Shown here: piece after piece, positions 16,091 to 21,201 of the stretch | How positions within the stretch are numbered: position 1 is the stretch's first letter | Layout: the number at the start of each line of letters is the position of its first letter | Virus record (IMG/VR): IMGVR_UViG_3300005664_000089 | Coordinates: 1-23,463 of that record | DNA: 23,463 bases | From: a virus | Direction: 5' to 3' (one strand) | Notes under the pieces: generated by a model | What the model saw: only the letters and a program-made list of their open reading frames with translations | What the model was told of the DNA's origin: nothing | Database searches by the model: none | Made by a program: the position numbers and the translations under genes

Positions 16091-16119
16091 AACATACCAG
16101 AGTCCAAAGCGTTTTAAAA
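16091..16119 (-). promoter_or_regulatory. Candidate sigma70-type promoter for the cargo unit
   Basis: Reading leftward, a TTTTAA hexamer (16114-16119) is followed after 17 bases by TATGTT (16091-16096), which also has TG in the extended -10 position. It lies about 25 bases before the start codon of the Tat-signal gene, in an otherwise non-coding gap between divergent genes. The -35 match is weak, so this is only a candidate. Confidence 0.35.
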
Positions 16120-16186
16120 GAGCGGCCCCCGACGAAGCTCGCGACTGCGCCGGGAGCCTGACGATCACGAAGCCAGTGGAGGCCCC

Positions 16187-16432
16187 ATGACCGCTGAGAC
16201 CAAGCCTAAGCCCGGACGCCTGACCGACAACGAAATCCACGAACGGCTAGCTCGCATTGAAGAGCGGGAGATCAATCGCGATCAAAAGATCGATTCCATG
16301 TCGGCCAAGATCGACGTGATGTTCGAGGCTTTTACGGGTGCGAAGTGGGTCAAGACCATCGTCGCCGCTTTCTTCCTGATAGCGGGGTTCTTCATCGGCG
16401 TTTACCGCGATGCGCTGGGGGTTTTCAAATGA
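16187..16432 (+). CDS. Holin-like protein with N-terminal coiled coil
   Basis: The 81-residue product has a charged helical N-terminus (about residues 10-45, IHERLARIEEREINRDQKID) and one membrane helix near residues 56-73 (TIVAAFFLIAGFFIGVY), then a short tail. This resembles XhlA-type proteins, which assist holins in membrane permeabilisation, more than a classical multi-helix holin. It opens the lysis block, and its stop overlaps the next start (ATGA). The label holin-like rests on topology and context. Confidence 0.6.
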   Translation: MTAETKPKPGRLTDNEIHERLARIEEREINRDQKIDSMSAKIDVMFEAFTGAKWVKTIVAAFFLIAGFFIGVYRDALGVFK

Positions 16433-16746
16433 AAACCATTGGCATTCTCACCGCGCTTGCAATCATCCTCTTACTTGTTGTGGCTTATTTCAACGCGACC
16501 CTGCCAGCAGCAGCGCATAGTTGGTATGAGCCGGCCTGTTGCTCCGACCGCGATTGCGAGCCCATCTCTTTCGACTCTGTGACGGAATCCGCAGACGGCT
16601 GGACCGTCCACTATCAGTCCAAGCAGGGCTTCCCCGTCATGGCCTTCACCCCCCGCGGGAAAGAGCGTCATTCGCAAGACGGGCGCTTTCATGGCTGCGC
16701 TACCTCAACGCGGTTCCTGTGCCTGTACGTGCCGAGCGTGTCATGA
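16429..16746 (+). CDS. Exported cysteine-rich small protein
   Basis: The ATG at 16429 overlaps the preceding stop and gives 105 residues. A membrane or signal segment (about residues 5-21, then an Ala-Ala-Ala cleavage-like site near 27-29) is followed by HSWYEPACCSDRDCEPI, with Cys37, Cys38 and Cys43, and two more cysteines near 90 and 98. I recall similar His-Ser-Trp-Tyr ... Cys-Cys proteins as a conserved family of unknown function in rhizobial genomes and prophages. The cysteine pairs suggest disulfides in the periplasm. The function is unknown. Confidence 0.65.
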   Translation: MKTIGILTALAIILLLVVAYFNATLPAAAHSWYEPACCSDRDCEPISFDSVTESADGWTVHYQSKQGFPVMAFTPRGKERHSQDGRFHGCATSTRFLCLYVPSVS

Positions 16747-17048
16747 GGCAGATCATCCTCGCGGCCCTCTTCCTCACCCTCGCGCCAGTCCTCGCCAATC
16801 TAGCCCATGCACAAACGGCGCAATGCGCCCCGCTGGAAATGATGCTTGCCAAGCTCAACATCCAGTTCGGGGAGCGCCCGCTGATCGTCGGCGCTACGCC
16901 CTCGGGCGGCAAGTTCATGCTCTTGACGAATCCTGATACCGGGACATGGACGGTCTTAGCCATTCAGGCGCCTGCCACGGCCTGCGTCGGCATGAGCGGC
17001 GATGGTTTGGTTACGGCCAAGCCGTCAAAGCCGGGAGCGCCGACATGA
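16743..17048 (+). CDS. Small secreted protein in the lysis operon
   Basis: The start at 16743 overlaps the previous stop (ATGA) and gives 101 residues. The first 23 residues are a standard Sec signal (IILAALFLTLAPVLANLAHA with a likely Ala-His-Ala cleavage site). The mature part is about 78 residues, with Cys28 and Cys75, and a strand-like segment FMLLTNPDTGTWTVLAIQA. I do not recognise a domain. Being co-transcribed with the holin-like gene, it may act in the periplasm during lysis or host takeover, but this cannot be shown from sequence. Confidence 0.65.
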   Translation: MRQIILAALFLTLAPVLANLAHAQTAQCAPLEMMLAKLNIQFGERPLIVGATPSGGKFMLLTNPDTGTWTVLAIQAPATACVGMSGDGLVTAKPSKPGAPT

Positions 17049-17323
17049 GGGCTAGCGTTCTTGCCCGCGCTCGCAATGGCGGGCTCATGCACACGGACGG
17101 CGGCTTGTCCGAAGAAAGGAAGAATCAATGGCTTACGGCTCGCATATCCCGCTCCGATGTCAAACTCATGCGGGAAATGTACGAGGCCGGCTGGAACATC
17201 AATCGGCTTAGCAAGGTGTTCGGCCTGAGCTGGCAAGGCGCCCGCGATATTGTTTTGGGGCGGAAGTATCTTGCCCATAAGCCCCGCCCTCAAGGTGGTT
17301 CGGAGAGGCTAGCCCATGGCTAA
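17045..17323 (+). CDS. Helix-turn-helix DNA-binding protein
   Basis: The ATG at 17045 overlaps the preceding stop (ATGA) and gives 92 residues. Residues about 38-73 (DVKLMREMYEAGWNINRLSK followed by VFGLSWQGARDIVLGRK) read as a compact helix-turn-helix of the kind found in phage regulators and in the DNA-reading part of HNH homing endonucleases, where Ile-Val-Leu-Gly-Arg-Lys ends the recognition region. It could regulate the lysis genes. Its 3' end overlaps the start of the interrupted small gene by 8 bases. Confidence 0.65.
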   Translation: MRASVLARARNGGLMHTDGGLSEERKNQWLTARISRSDVKLMREMYEAGWNINRLSKVFGLSWQGARDIVLGRKYLAHKPRPQGGSERLAHG

Positions 17324-17432
17324 GAAGCCCAAGCGCTACCGCAGCGCCATAACAGGTGGCTTCCTTTTCGCAAATGTGAGCAAGGCTCTTGTTTCCCCTG
17401 TATTTGAACGGGGGAAATGTGCTAATATTTAG
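17316..17432 (+). CDS. Interrupted small phage gene, 5' part
   Basis: The ATG at 17316 has a GGAGAGG sequence 7 bases upstream. As read directly the frame gives 38 residues, but only the first 24 (MAKKPKRYRSAITGG...NVSKA, ending at 17387) look like the family of small basic phage proteins with a KRYRSAITG start. Those proteins normally continue into a YA..HPKTT segment, and exactly that segment appears in frame at 17998-18042, beyond the HNH cassette. The gene therefore looks split. Residues after 24 would come from inserted sequence. The native function is unknown. Confidence 0.6.
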   Translation: MAKKPKRYRSAITGGFLFANVSKALVSPVFERGKCANI

Positions 17433-17467
17433 CGGTCTGACGGGTGCTTCCAACACGCCGCCAGACC
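17378..17467 (+). ncRNA. Structured leader in front of the HNH-AP2 gene
   Basis: Four stem-loops follow each other. The first is GAGC/GCTC at 17378-17388, across the left boundary. Next is TTTCCCC/GGGGAAA at 17392-17417 with a 12-base loop, then GCTAA/TTAGC at 17421-17433. The last is a 12-bp stem with one bulge at 17434-17467 (GGTCTG with CAGACC outside, CGGGTG with CACGCCG inside, 7-base loop). The pairings are perfect apart from the bulge. The leader may control endonuclease expression or be part of a reduced splicing element. The structure is read from the sequence; the role is unknown. Confidence 0.45.
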
Positions 17468-17997
17468 TAACCAGTCAACCTTCTTCGGAGGCCAACATGG
17501 CTGAACTGACACAAGCGCGTTTGCGCGAACTTCTCAACTACAATCCTGAAACGGGCGTTTTCACGTGGCGGCTTAAGCCCTGTGACAGAATTGCTGCCGG
17601 GATGGTCGCGGGCGGTGAAGGCGGGCGTGGCTACTCCCAGATTTGTATCGGCAGAACTCGGTATCAGTCGCATCGACTTGCTTGGTTTTATGTTTATGGT
17701 GAATGGCCAATCCATCAGATCGATCATATCAATCTAGACCGCGCGGATAACCGTATCGCGAATTTGCGGGAAGCGACTCCATCGCAAAATGGGAGCAACC
17801 GCAAGAGCTCCCCAAAGACATCTAATCCGCTTAAAGGAGCCAATTGGGACAAGCGGAAGAAAAACTGGGTTGCCCGAATATGTATTGACCGGCGCGTCAT
17901 ATGCCTTGGTAGGTTTAAAACCGCAGAACAGGCGCATGACGCTTATATGCAAGCTGCCCGCAAATTATTCGGAGAGTTTGCACGAGCCGATTAAGAG
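17388..17997 (+). mobile_element. HNH endonuclease cassette splitting a small gene (intron-like)
   Basis: The boundaries are placed where the two halves of the small protein rejoin in frame. The left half ends in T (17387) and the inserted segment ends in G (17997), the same end bases that group I introns have. The cassette is 610 bases: a 109-base leader with three stem-loops, then an HNH-AP2 gene whose stop lies 3 bases before the right boundary. A complete group I ribozyme core is not visible, so it may be a plain insertion that broke the gene rather than a spliced intron. The boundaries are inferred to within a few bases. Confidence 0.5.
17497..17994 (+). CDS. HNH-AP2 homing-type endonuclease
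   Basis: The 165-residue product starts at the ATG at 17497, which has GGAGG 5 bases upstream. Residues about 55-100 form an HNH_3 core: SHRLAWFYVYGEWP with His59, QIDHIN with Asp76-His77, and DNRIANLRE with Asn85/Asn89. Residues about 112-165 match an AP2-type DNA-binding domain (GANWDKRKKNWVARI, LGRFKTAEQAHDAY, ARKLFGEFA). Such proteins cut DNA and spread as homing endonucleases in phage genomes. All key HNH residues are present, so it may be active. Confidence 0.9.
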   Translation: MAELTQARLRELLNYNPETGVFTWRLKPCDRIAAGMVAGGEGGRGYSQICIGRTRYQSHRLAWFYVYGEWPIHQIDHINLDRADNRIANLREATPSQNGSNRKSSPKTSNPLKGANWDKRKKNWVARICIDRRVICLGRFKTAEQAHDAYMQAARKLFGEFARAD

Positions 17998-18042
17998 TAC
18001 GCGGCGAAGCATCCGAAAACAACGGTGGCGGAAAGACGCTGA
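17998..18042 (+). pseudogene. 3' part of the interrupted small phage gene
   Basis: This stretch encodes YAAKHPKTTVAERR and a TGA stop. The HPKTT segment is the conserved end of the small basic protein whose N-terminus lies at 17316-17387. Joined at the proposed boundaries the two parts make one 38-residue protein in frame. There is no start codon or ribosome site of its own here, so it is expressed only if the intervening 610 bases are removed from RNA, or it is a dead remnant. Confidence 0.55.
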
Positions 18043-18266
18043 GGCGTACCCGACGCCTACACTCCGAAGAGTAACCAGCTTGGCTGGCGTGCATCCCCGA
18101 AAGGGATGCCTTCGGCGCCGGGTAGTTATAACGCCTAAGCGTGCTGACGAGTCCGGGCATATCACGTCACTCAAAGCCTTGCGGCTAACCAGTGCGCCGG
18201 TCGCAGTGGCGCTCCCGGTGTCCCCATTTCGACGCATCCACTAGCGCCGCTCGTCAGCCCACTGAC
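18042..18266 (+). ncRNA. Highly structured non-coding RNA candidate, C4-antisense-like
   Basis: The 252-base gap before the endolysin holds seven stem-loops: AGGCGT/ACGCCT (18042-18058), ACTC/GAGT (18061-18072), CCAGC/GCTGG (18075-18087), GCATCCC/GGGATGC (18091-18109), AGCC/GGCT (18175-18186), GCGCC/GGCGC (18194-18212) and GTCAG/CTGAC (18253-18266). GCTGACGAG (18143-18151) is perfectly complementary to CTCGTCAGC (18250-18258), and CAGTGG (18204-18209) to CCACTG (18259-18264), so two upstream segments can pair with one downstream site. The C4 antisense RNAs of phages P1 and P7 use two such paired regions. Identity with that family is a hypothesis. Confidence 0.5.
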
Positions 18267-18294
18267 TCTATCAAATCACACAGGACATAGCAAT

Positions 18295-18921
18295 ATGGCA
18301 GACCCTAAATGGTTGACTATTGGCCGTGGCGAAATCGGCGTGACCGAAGCCTCAGGCAAGGCGTCGAATGATCGCATCCTTGAGTATTTCGAGGCCGCGG
18401 GCTCGGACGTAAAAGACGACGCCGTGGCGTGGTGTTCAGCCTACGCATGCTGGGTCATGGAACAGGCCGGCTATCCCTCAACCAACAACCTCGCAGCCCG
18501 CTCCTGGCTCAAATACGGCAAGCCCACGACGCCCAAGCCGGGGGCCATCCTTGTCTTCACGCGGGGCTCGGCATGGCAGGGCCACGTCGGCTTCTATGTA
18601 GGCGAGACGGCGACCCATTATCGCGTCTTGGGCGGCAATCAGGGCAACAAGGTCTCGATTGTCACCATGGCGAAGGCCAAGCTCATCTCTGCCCGCTGGC
18701 CCAGCACCGTGCGCAATTCCAATACCATGGCTGCAGGCATGGTCGGGACGGGCGGAACCGCCTTGGGCTTCATCGGGGATATGGCGCAAGAGGCGCTGCC
18801 GTTGGCTCAAGAGGCCAGCGACTGGATTGACGTTGCCAAGTATGCCTGCTTCGGGCTCGGCATTGTGATGTTCATCGTCATCATGTGGCGTCGGTATCAG
18901 AAGATGAAGGCGCCGGAATGA
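18295..18921 (+). CDS. Endolysin, TIGR02594-type peptidase with C-terminal membrane anchor
   Basis: The 208-residue protein has a papain-like (CHAP/NlpC-related) domain over residues 1-140: WCSAYACWVMEQAGY with candidate nucleophile Cys47, GHVGFYVG with His97, and GGNQGNKV with Asn115. It likely cuts peptidoglycan. Residues about 183-198 form a membrane helix followed by a basic tail, so the enzyme may be fixed to the inner membrane until lysis. AGGA lies 9 bases before the ATG. The structured RNA upstream could control its translation. The stop overlaps the Rz start (ATGA). Confidence 0.8.
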   Translation: MADPKWLTIGRGEIGVTEASGKASNDRILEYFEAAGSDVKDDAVAWCSAYACWVMEQAGYPSTNNLAARSWLKYGKPTTPKPGAILVFTRGSAWQGHVGFYVGETATHYRVLGGNQGNKVSIVTMAKAKLISARWPSTVRNSNTMAAGMVGTGGTALGFIGDMAQEALPLAQEASDWIDVAKYACFGLGIVMFIVIMWRRYQKMKAPE

Positions 18922-19283
18922 TCGGTCTCGTTGCCCGCCTCTTCGGGATTTCCACACTCCTAAGCACGGTTCTTGTTTGGGGCGTCATAGCTGCCGCCGC
19001 ATGGGGCTTCTGGACCTATCAAAAGCATAGCTGGATTGCCGAAGGCCGTGCCCAAGAGCGCGCTGTCTGGGAACTTGCCGTCCAGAAGGAAGAGGACCGC
19101 CGCCGGCAGGAGCAGGACGAACTCATCCGCAAATATGAAACCGAACTTGCCAAACTCAGAGATCAAGAGGAAAAGCTGAATGAAGAGCTTATCGCGCTGG
19201 CTGTGGAAGCTGCGAATGATCCCGCTGCCAATAGCTGCGGCCTTAGCCCTGACAGCGTGCGCCGGATATTCGGGTCGGACTAG
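18918..19283 (+). CDS. Rz: Inner-membrane spanin Rz-like
   Basis: The start at 18918 overlaps the endolysin stop. The 121-residue product has one membrane helix at about residues 10-31 and then a long charged coiled coil (about 45-95, rich in Glu, Arg and Lys, for example KEEDRRRQEQDELIRKYETE). This is the layout of a type II periplasm-facing Rz spanin. The Rz1 lipoprotein gene starts inside it in another frame, the classical nested arrangement. Together they fuse the inner and outer membranes at the last step of lysis. Confidence 0.85.
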   Translation: MIGLVARLFGISTLLSTVLVWGVIAAAAWGFWTYQKHSWIAEGRAQERAVWELAVQKEEDRRRQEQDELIRKYETELAKLRDQEEKLNEELIALAVEAANDPAANSCGLSPDSVRRIFGSD

Positions 19284-19506
19284 CCCGGAGCCCTTGAAAC
19301 TGGTCCCGGCGCCTGCCGAATTGAGGGCAGACTGCAAAGGGCCTGTTCCCAAGCCAAAAATGGCCGCTGGAGCGTCTATGCCGCAGAAGACTGTCGAAAC
19401 CCTCTGGAGACAGGACAGGGCCTCTCTGCGCGTCTGTGGGGCTCGGCACAAGACTGCCATTGGCTATTACACTGAGCGCGATCGGCGCATCGGCGGAAAC
19501 AAGTAG
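19180..19506 (+). CDS. Rz1: Outer-membrane spanin lipoprotein Rz1-like
   Basis: This frame overlaps the Rz gene by 104 bases and extends beyond it. With the start at 19180 (AGAGG 9 bases upstream) it gives 108 residues with a basic n-region and the lipobox Leu-Thr-Ala-Cys at Cys27. A second possible start at 19216 would make a shorter signal with the Cys at 15; the site at 19180 looks stronger. The mature part is Pro-rich near the start (PEPLKLVPAPAE), as in Rz1. It is longer than lambda Rz1 and has two extra cysteines. Confidence 0.75.
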   Translation: MKSLSRWLWKLRMIPLPIAAALALTACAGYSGRTSPEPLKLVPAPAELRADCKGPVPKPKMAAGASMPQKTVETLWRQDRASLRVCGARHKTAIGYYTERDRRIGGNK

Positions 19507-19511
19507 TTATC

Positions 19512-19527
19512 CCGCGCTCTATCGCGG
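19512..19527. terminator. Stem-loop between convergent transcription units
   Basis: CCGCG and CGCGG form a 5-bp stem with a 6-base loop, placed where the rightward lysis operon ends (19506) and the leftward operon ends (19519). The position suits a bidirectional terminator, but there is no T run on either side, so Rho-independent activity is doubtful. Confidence 0.3.
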
Positions 19528-19839
19528 CCCCCGTGGGTTCAGGTCTGATTGATCCAGACCCAACTTCGCAAGGTTCATCTTGGCTTCAAGCGCAAGATCA
19601 ATAGCGCGGTTGAGCGCCGCAGCTGGCGTCGTGGGGTGCAACAGGTCGCCGTCTATGCCCGCATCGAAGATACGATTGTGGAGCAGGTGGACATCCGCGC
19701 CCATTGAGTCCGGGCCAATTGTCGCGTCCGCCGATACGTGGCAATTGCCGACTCGCCACCACCATCCGGGAAGTTCACGCTGCAATCTAGCGATTGCTAC
19801 AGCGAGGCCGTCTGTCTCGTTTTGCTGCCAATTGCTCAT
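19519..19839 (-). CDS. Hypothetical small phage protein
   Basis: The frame gives 106 residues from ATG at 19839; a TTG at 19845 with a GGAG 6 bases upstream is a possible alternative start. The protein has a helical N-terminus and a Trp-Trp-Trp segment (GWWWRVGNCHVSADATIG), and ends in a helix-rich, basic tail. The triple Trp followed by Arg-Val-Gly is characteristic of small proteins in rhizobial prophage accessory regions as I recall them, with no known function. It is the last gene of the leftward operon. Confidence 0.6.
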   Translation of the reverse strand: MSNWQQNETDGLAVAIARLQRELPGWWWRVGNCHVSADATIGPDSMGADVHLLHNRIFDAGIDGDLLHPTTPAAALNRAIDLALEAKMNLAKLGLDQSDLNPRGPR

Positions 19840-19907
19840 CCCCAAACCCTACTCCATTTCTCCGAAAAACACCAATAGATACTAGCCTTTCCCACGCTAT
19901 TGAAGTA

Positions 19908-20282
19908 TCATTCCTTCCGCTGCGTGGAAGCGAGAGCGGCGCGGTCGAGGACAAAAGGCAACATTGCGTTGAAGATGTTTTCTGCCAAGTCGCAATAATC
20001 GCCCTGATGAGCATTGTAGTGTCCGCCGACTTTCCACGCGGGATAGCCTTCGATCTTTCCGGGATAGAGCCCTTCCCATGCCATACGGAGGGTATGCGCC
20101 AGAACTTTCGCGCCTGCGACGCGCGCTTCCTCGCTCACCTCCCCTACAGCGGGGGTGGCGACGATATGGAAGCCAGATCGGGCAAGCGCGGCGATAGCGT
20201 TGTCTGCCCCTCGCTCCGAGCCTACATTGGCGGCCCGCGTCCATGCGATGGCGTCCGCGATAATTCTCCGTGCATCGGTCAT
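19908..20282 (-). CDS. Accessory phage protein, paralogue of its neighbour
   Basis: The start at 20282 overlaps the stop of the preceding gene (ATGA) and gives 124 residues. The first 48 residues (MTDARRIIADAIAW ... NAIAALARSGFHIVA) are clearly related to those of the upstream neighbour, so the two arose by duplication. The C-terminal half differs, with GLYPGKIEGYPAWKVGGHYN and a helix ending in LPFVLD. There is no known domain. The Ala-Ala-Leu ... Gly-Phe module is common in small proteins of alphaproteobacterial phages. The function is unknown. Confidence 0.65.
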   Translation of the reverse strand: MTDARRIIADAIAWTRAANVGSERGADNAIAALARSGFHIVATPAVGEVSEEARVAGAKVLAHTLRMAWEGLYPGKIEGYPAWKVGGHYNAHQGDYCDLAENIFNAMLPFVLDRAALASTQRKE

Positions 20283-20506
20283 TGTGCGGCGTCCCACATA
20301 CAGCGCCAGATGCGTTTATCGTCCGTCAAACTTGGAAGCACCTGCGGGCTTAGCATCGCCTCTGTCGGCTCTCGCGCTATGATCTTGAAGCCCTTGGCGC
20401 GAAGGGCGGCGATGATAGCGGGAGCCAACATCGTTGTATCTTCGCCGTCGCATTTAACGATTTCGGCGTCGATAATCTCCCGCGCGCTCTTTGCTGTGTC
20501 GGTCAT
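20279..20506 (-). CDS. Accessory phage protein, paralogue pair member
   Basis: The 75-residue product starts MTDTAKSAREIIDAEI and continues with AIIAALRAKGFKIIAREPTEAML, then a Trp-rich end (IWRCMWDAAQ). The Pro-Thr-Glu-Ala-Met ... Trp-Arg-x-Met-Trp-Asp-Ala-Ala pattern is widespread in small phage proteins of unknown function. GAGGA precedes the ATG by 7 bases. The N-terminal 50 residues match those of the downstream gene, so this is the other half of a tandem duplication. It is co-translated with its neighbour through the ATGA overlap. Confidence 0.7.
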   Translation of the reverse strand: MTDTAKSAREIIDAEIVKCDGEDTTMLAPAIIAALRAKGFKIIAREPTEAMLSPQVLPSLTDDKRIWRCMWDAAQ

Positions 20507-20509
20507 GGC

Positions 20510-20752
20510 CTATTCCTCGCTCAATTCAGATTGCTCAGTAGCCCATTCTAAAAGGTGATCGCCGCACAATGCCTCGCCATCGTCATTGAAGCCGACAGCC
20601 GCTTCTTTGCAACCCCTGGCCTCGCAAACCTGAGTGCAGCTCCCCTCGCAAACCGGACACGTTCCTGTCACCCAAACGTCAGGATCATTTCCGCCGTATC
20701 GGGAGCCGTATAGTTTGCCTTCGCCACCGCAACGCGAGCAAGGTAATGTCAT
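20510..20752 (-). CDS. Cysteine-rich zinc-ribbon-like small protein
   Basis: The 80-residue product has a CSRCGGEGKLYG motif at residues 5-16 (the CxxCxGxG type of DnaJ zinc domains), then CPVCEGSC and a third group CEARGC. These cysteine pairs suggest two bound zinc ions. An Asp/Glu-rich C-terminus follows, including CGDHLLEW. AGGA lies 7 bases upstream of the ATG. Similar short CxxCxGxG proteins are common in phage accessory operons and may act in DNA or RNA binding, but no specific function is known. The stop is 4 bases from the next gene. Confidence 0.75.
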   Translation of the reverse strand: MTLPCSRCGGEGKLYGSRYGGNDPDVWVTGTCPVCEGSCTQVCEARGCKEAAVGFNDDGEALCGDHLLEWATEQSELSEE

Positions 20753-20755
20753 GGC

Positions 20756-20920
20756 CTATTCCTTCTGTGTGGCTGCGAGGAGGGCGAAAGCAGTTCCGCC
20801 GCAATGACGGCAGATTGTCAGGTCGGCATTATAGGGATGAGGTATGAAAGCGTGTTCTCCGCTCTCGTAACAAGGCGTGTTCCATCGCTTGACCGATTCC
20901 GCGAACTCAGCATCCATCAT
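20756..20920 (-). CDS. Very small zinc-finger-like protein (54 residues)
   Basis: The minus strand has ATG-ATG at 20920/20917, a GGGAG 4 bases upstream, and a TAG at 20756, giving 54 residues. Metal-ligand-type residues are Cys17, His23 and His28, with the group ICRHCGGTAF carrying Cys37, His39 and Cys40 near the C-terminus, so a single zinc site is likely. It sits between two genes with almost no gap and is followed by the recurring TAG-GCC-ATG junction. No family is recognised, but the context supports it. Confidence 0.6.
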   Translation of the reverse strand: MMDAEFAESVKRWNTPCYESGEHAFIPHPYNADLTICRHCGGTAFALLAATQKE

Positions 20921-20984
20921 CCAACTCCCGATCCACCCCTTGTCCTTCTTTCAGCCGCGATGAAAGCGTGGGGGCGTCAGTCAT
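20907..20984 (-). CDS. Short peptide or decayed gene, RELD-type fragment
   Basis: A 25-residue frame from ATG 20984 to TGA 20907 reads MTDAPTLSSRLKEGQGVDRE and ends LDDGC. The ATG overlaps the preceding stop (ATGA), so ribosomes would enter it. The SSRLKEG...RELD segment resembles the start of common phage proteins that carry an SRELDAEI motif and normally run on for over 60 residues, so this looks truncated. It overlaps the next start by 14 bases. It may serve mainly to couple translation. Confidence 0.4.
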   Translation of the reverse strand: MTDAPTLSSRLKEGQGVDRELDDGC

Positions 20985-21201
20985 GAGGAAGCCTCTTCCT
21001 TTGCAATGCGCGCTCTGATCTCCTCCATCCGCGCCGTGTCTTGGGTGGTCTCGCCAAACAATTTGCAGTCTCCTTCCAAGACCGATAGCCAACATCGCAG
21101 ATCGGAGACCTCGTAACGCTCAAGCGGTCCCGGTTGTCTAAGCAACGTCATCAAGCGGCTCATTCCTTCATCTCCATTTGCTCGTGGGGGTGTCAGTCAT
21201 G
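20968..21201 (-). repeat. Direct 18-base repeat at two gene starts
   Basis: CGTGGGGGCGTCAGTCAT near 20968-20985 and CGTGGGGGTGTCAGTCAT near 21184-21201 differ by one base. Each is the reverse complement of a gene start reading MTD-(Ala/Thr)-Pro-Thr. At 20984 it opens the 25-residue frame; at 21200 it opens a frame of only 10 residues (MTDTPTSKWR) that ends at 21168. The repeat may be a scar of gene loss by recombination between start regions. Confidence 0.55.
20981..21163 (-). CDS. Hypothetical 60-residue helical protein
   Basis: The start at 21163 has GGAG 8 bases upstream. The protein is helical and charged, with LERYEVSDLRCWLSVLEGD near the middle and a Glu/Arg-rich end (RMEEIRARIAKEEASS) likely to form a coiled coil. 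The stop overlaps the next ATG (ATGA). I see no known motif. A role as a small regulator or partner protein is plausible for this region but unsupported. Confidence 0.6.
   Translation of the reverse strand: MSRLMTLLRQPGPLERYEVSDLRCWLSVLEGDCKLFGETTQDTARMEEIRARIAKEEASS

Noticed and set aside
17388-17997. Canonical group I intron.
   Set aside because: Only the end bases fit. I find no P7 or S-element-like sequence, and too few non-coding bases remain on the 3' side. I keep it as an intron-like insertion only.
18143-18186. CTGACGAG looked like the start of a hammerhead ribozyme core.
   Set aside because: The required GAAA element after stem II is missing; the candidate position reads CAAAG, and no cleavage-site stem can be formed.
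17789-18244. Frames on both strands across the structured region (for example minus 17965-18237).
   Set aside because: They have no ribosome sites, cross the HNH gene or the stem-loops, and their coding capacity is explained by the paired bases of the RNA.
18120-18245. Possible tRNA or tmRNA because of a TTTCGACGC segment.
   Set aside because: No acceptor stem or T-stem pairs around it.
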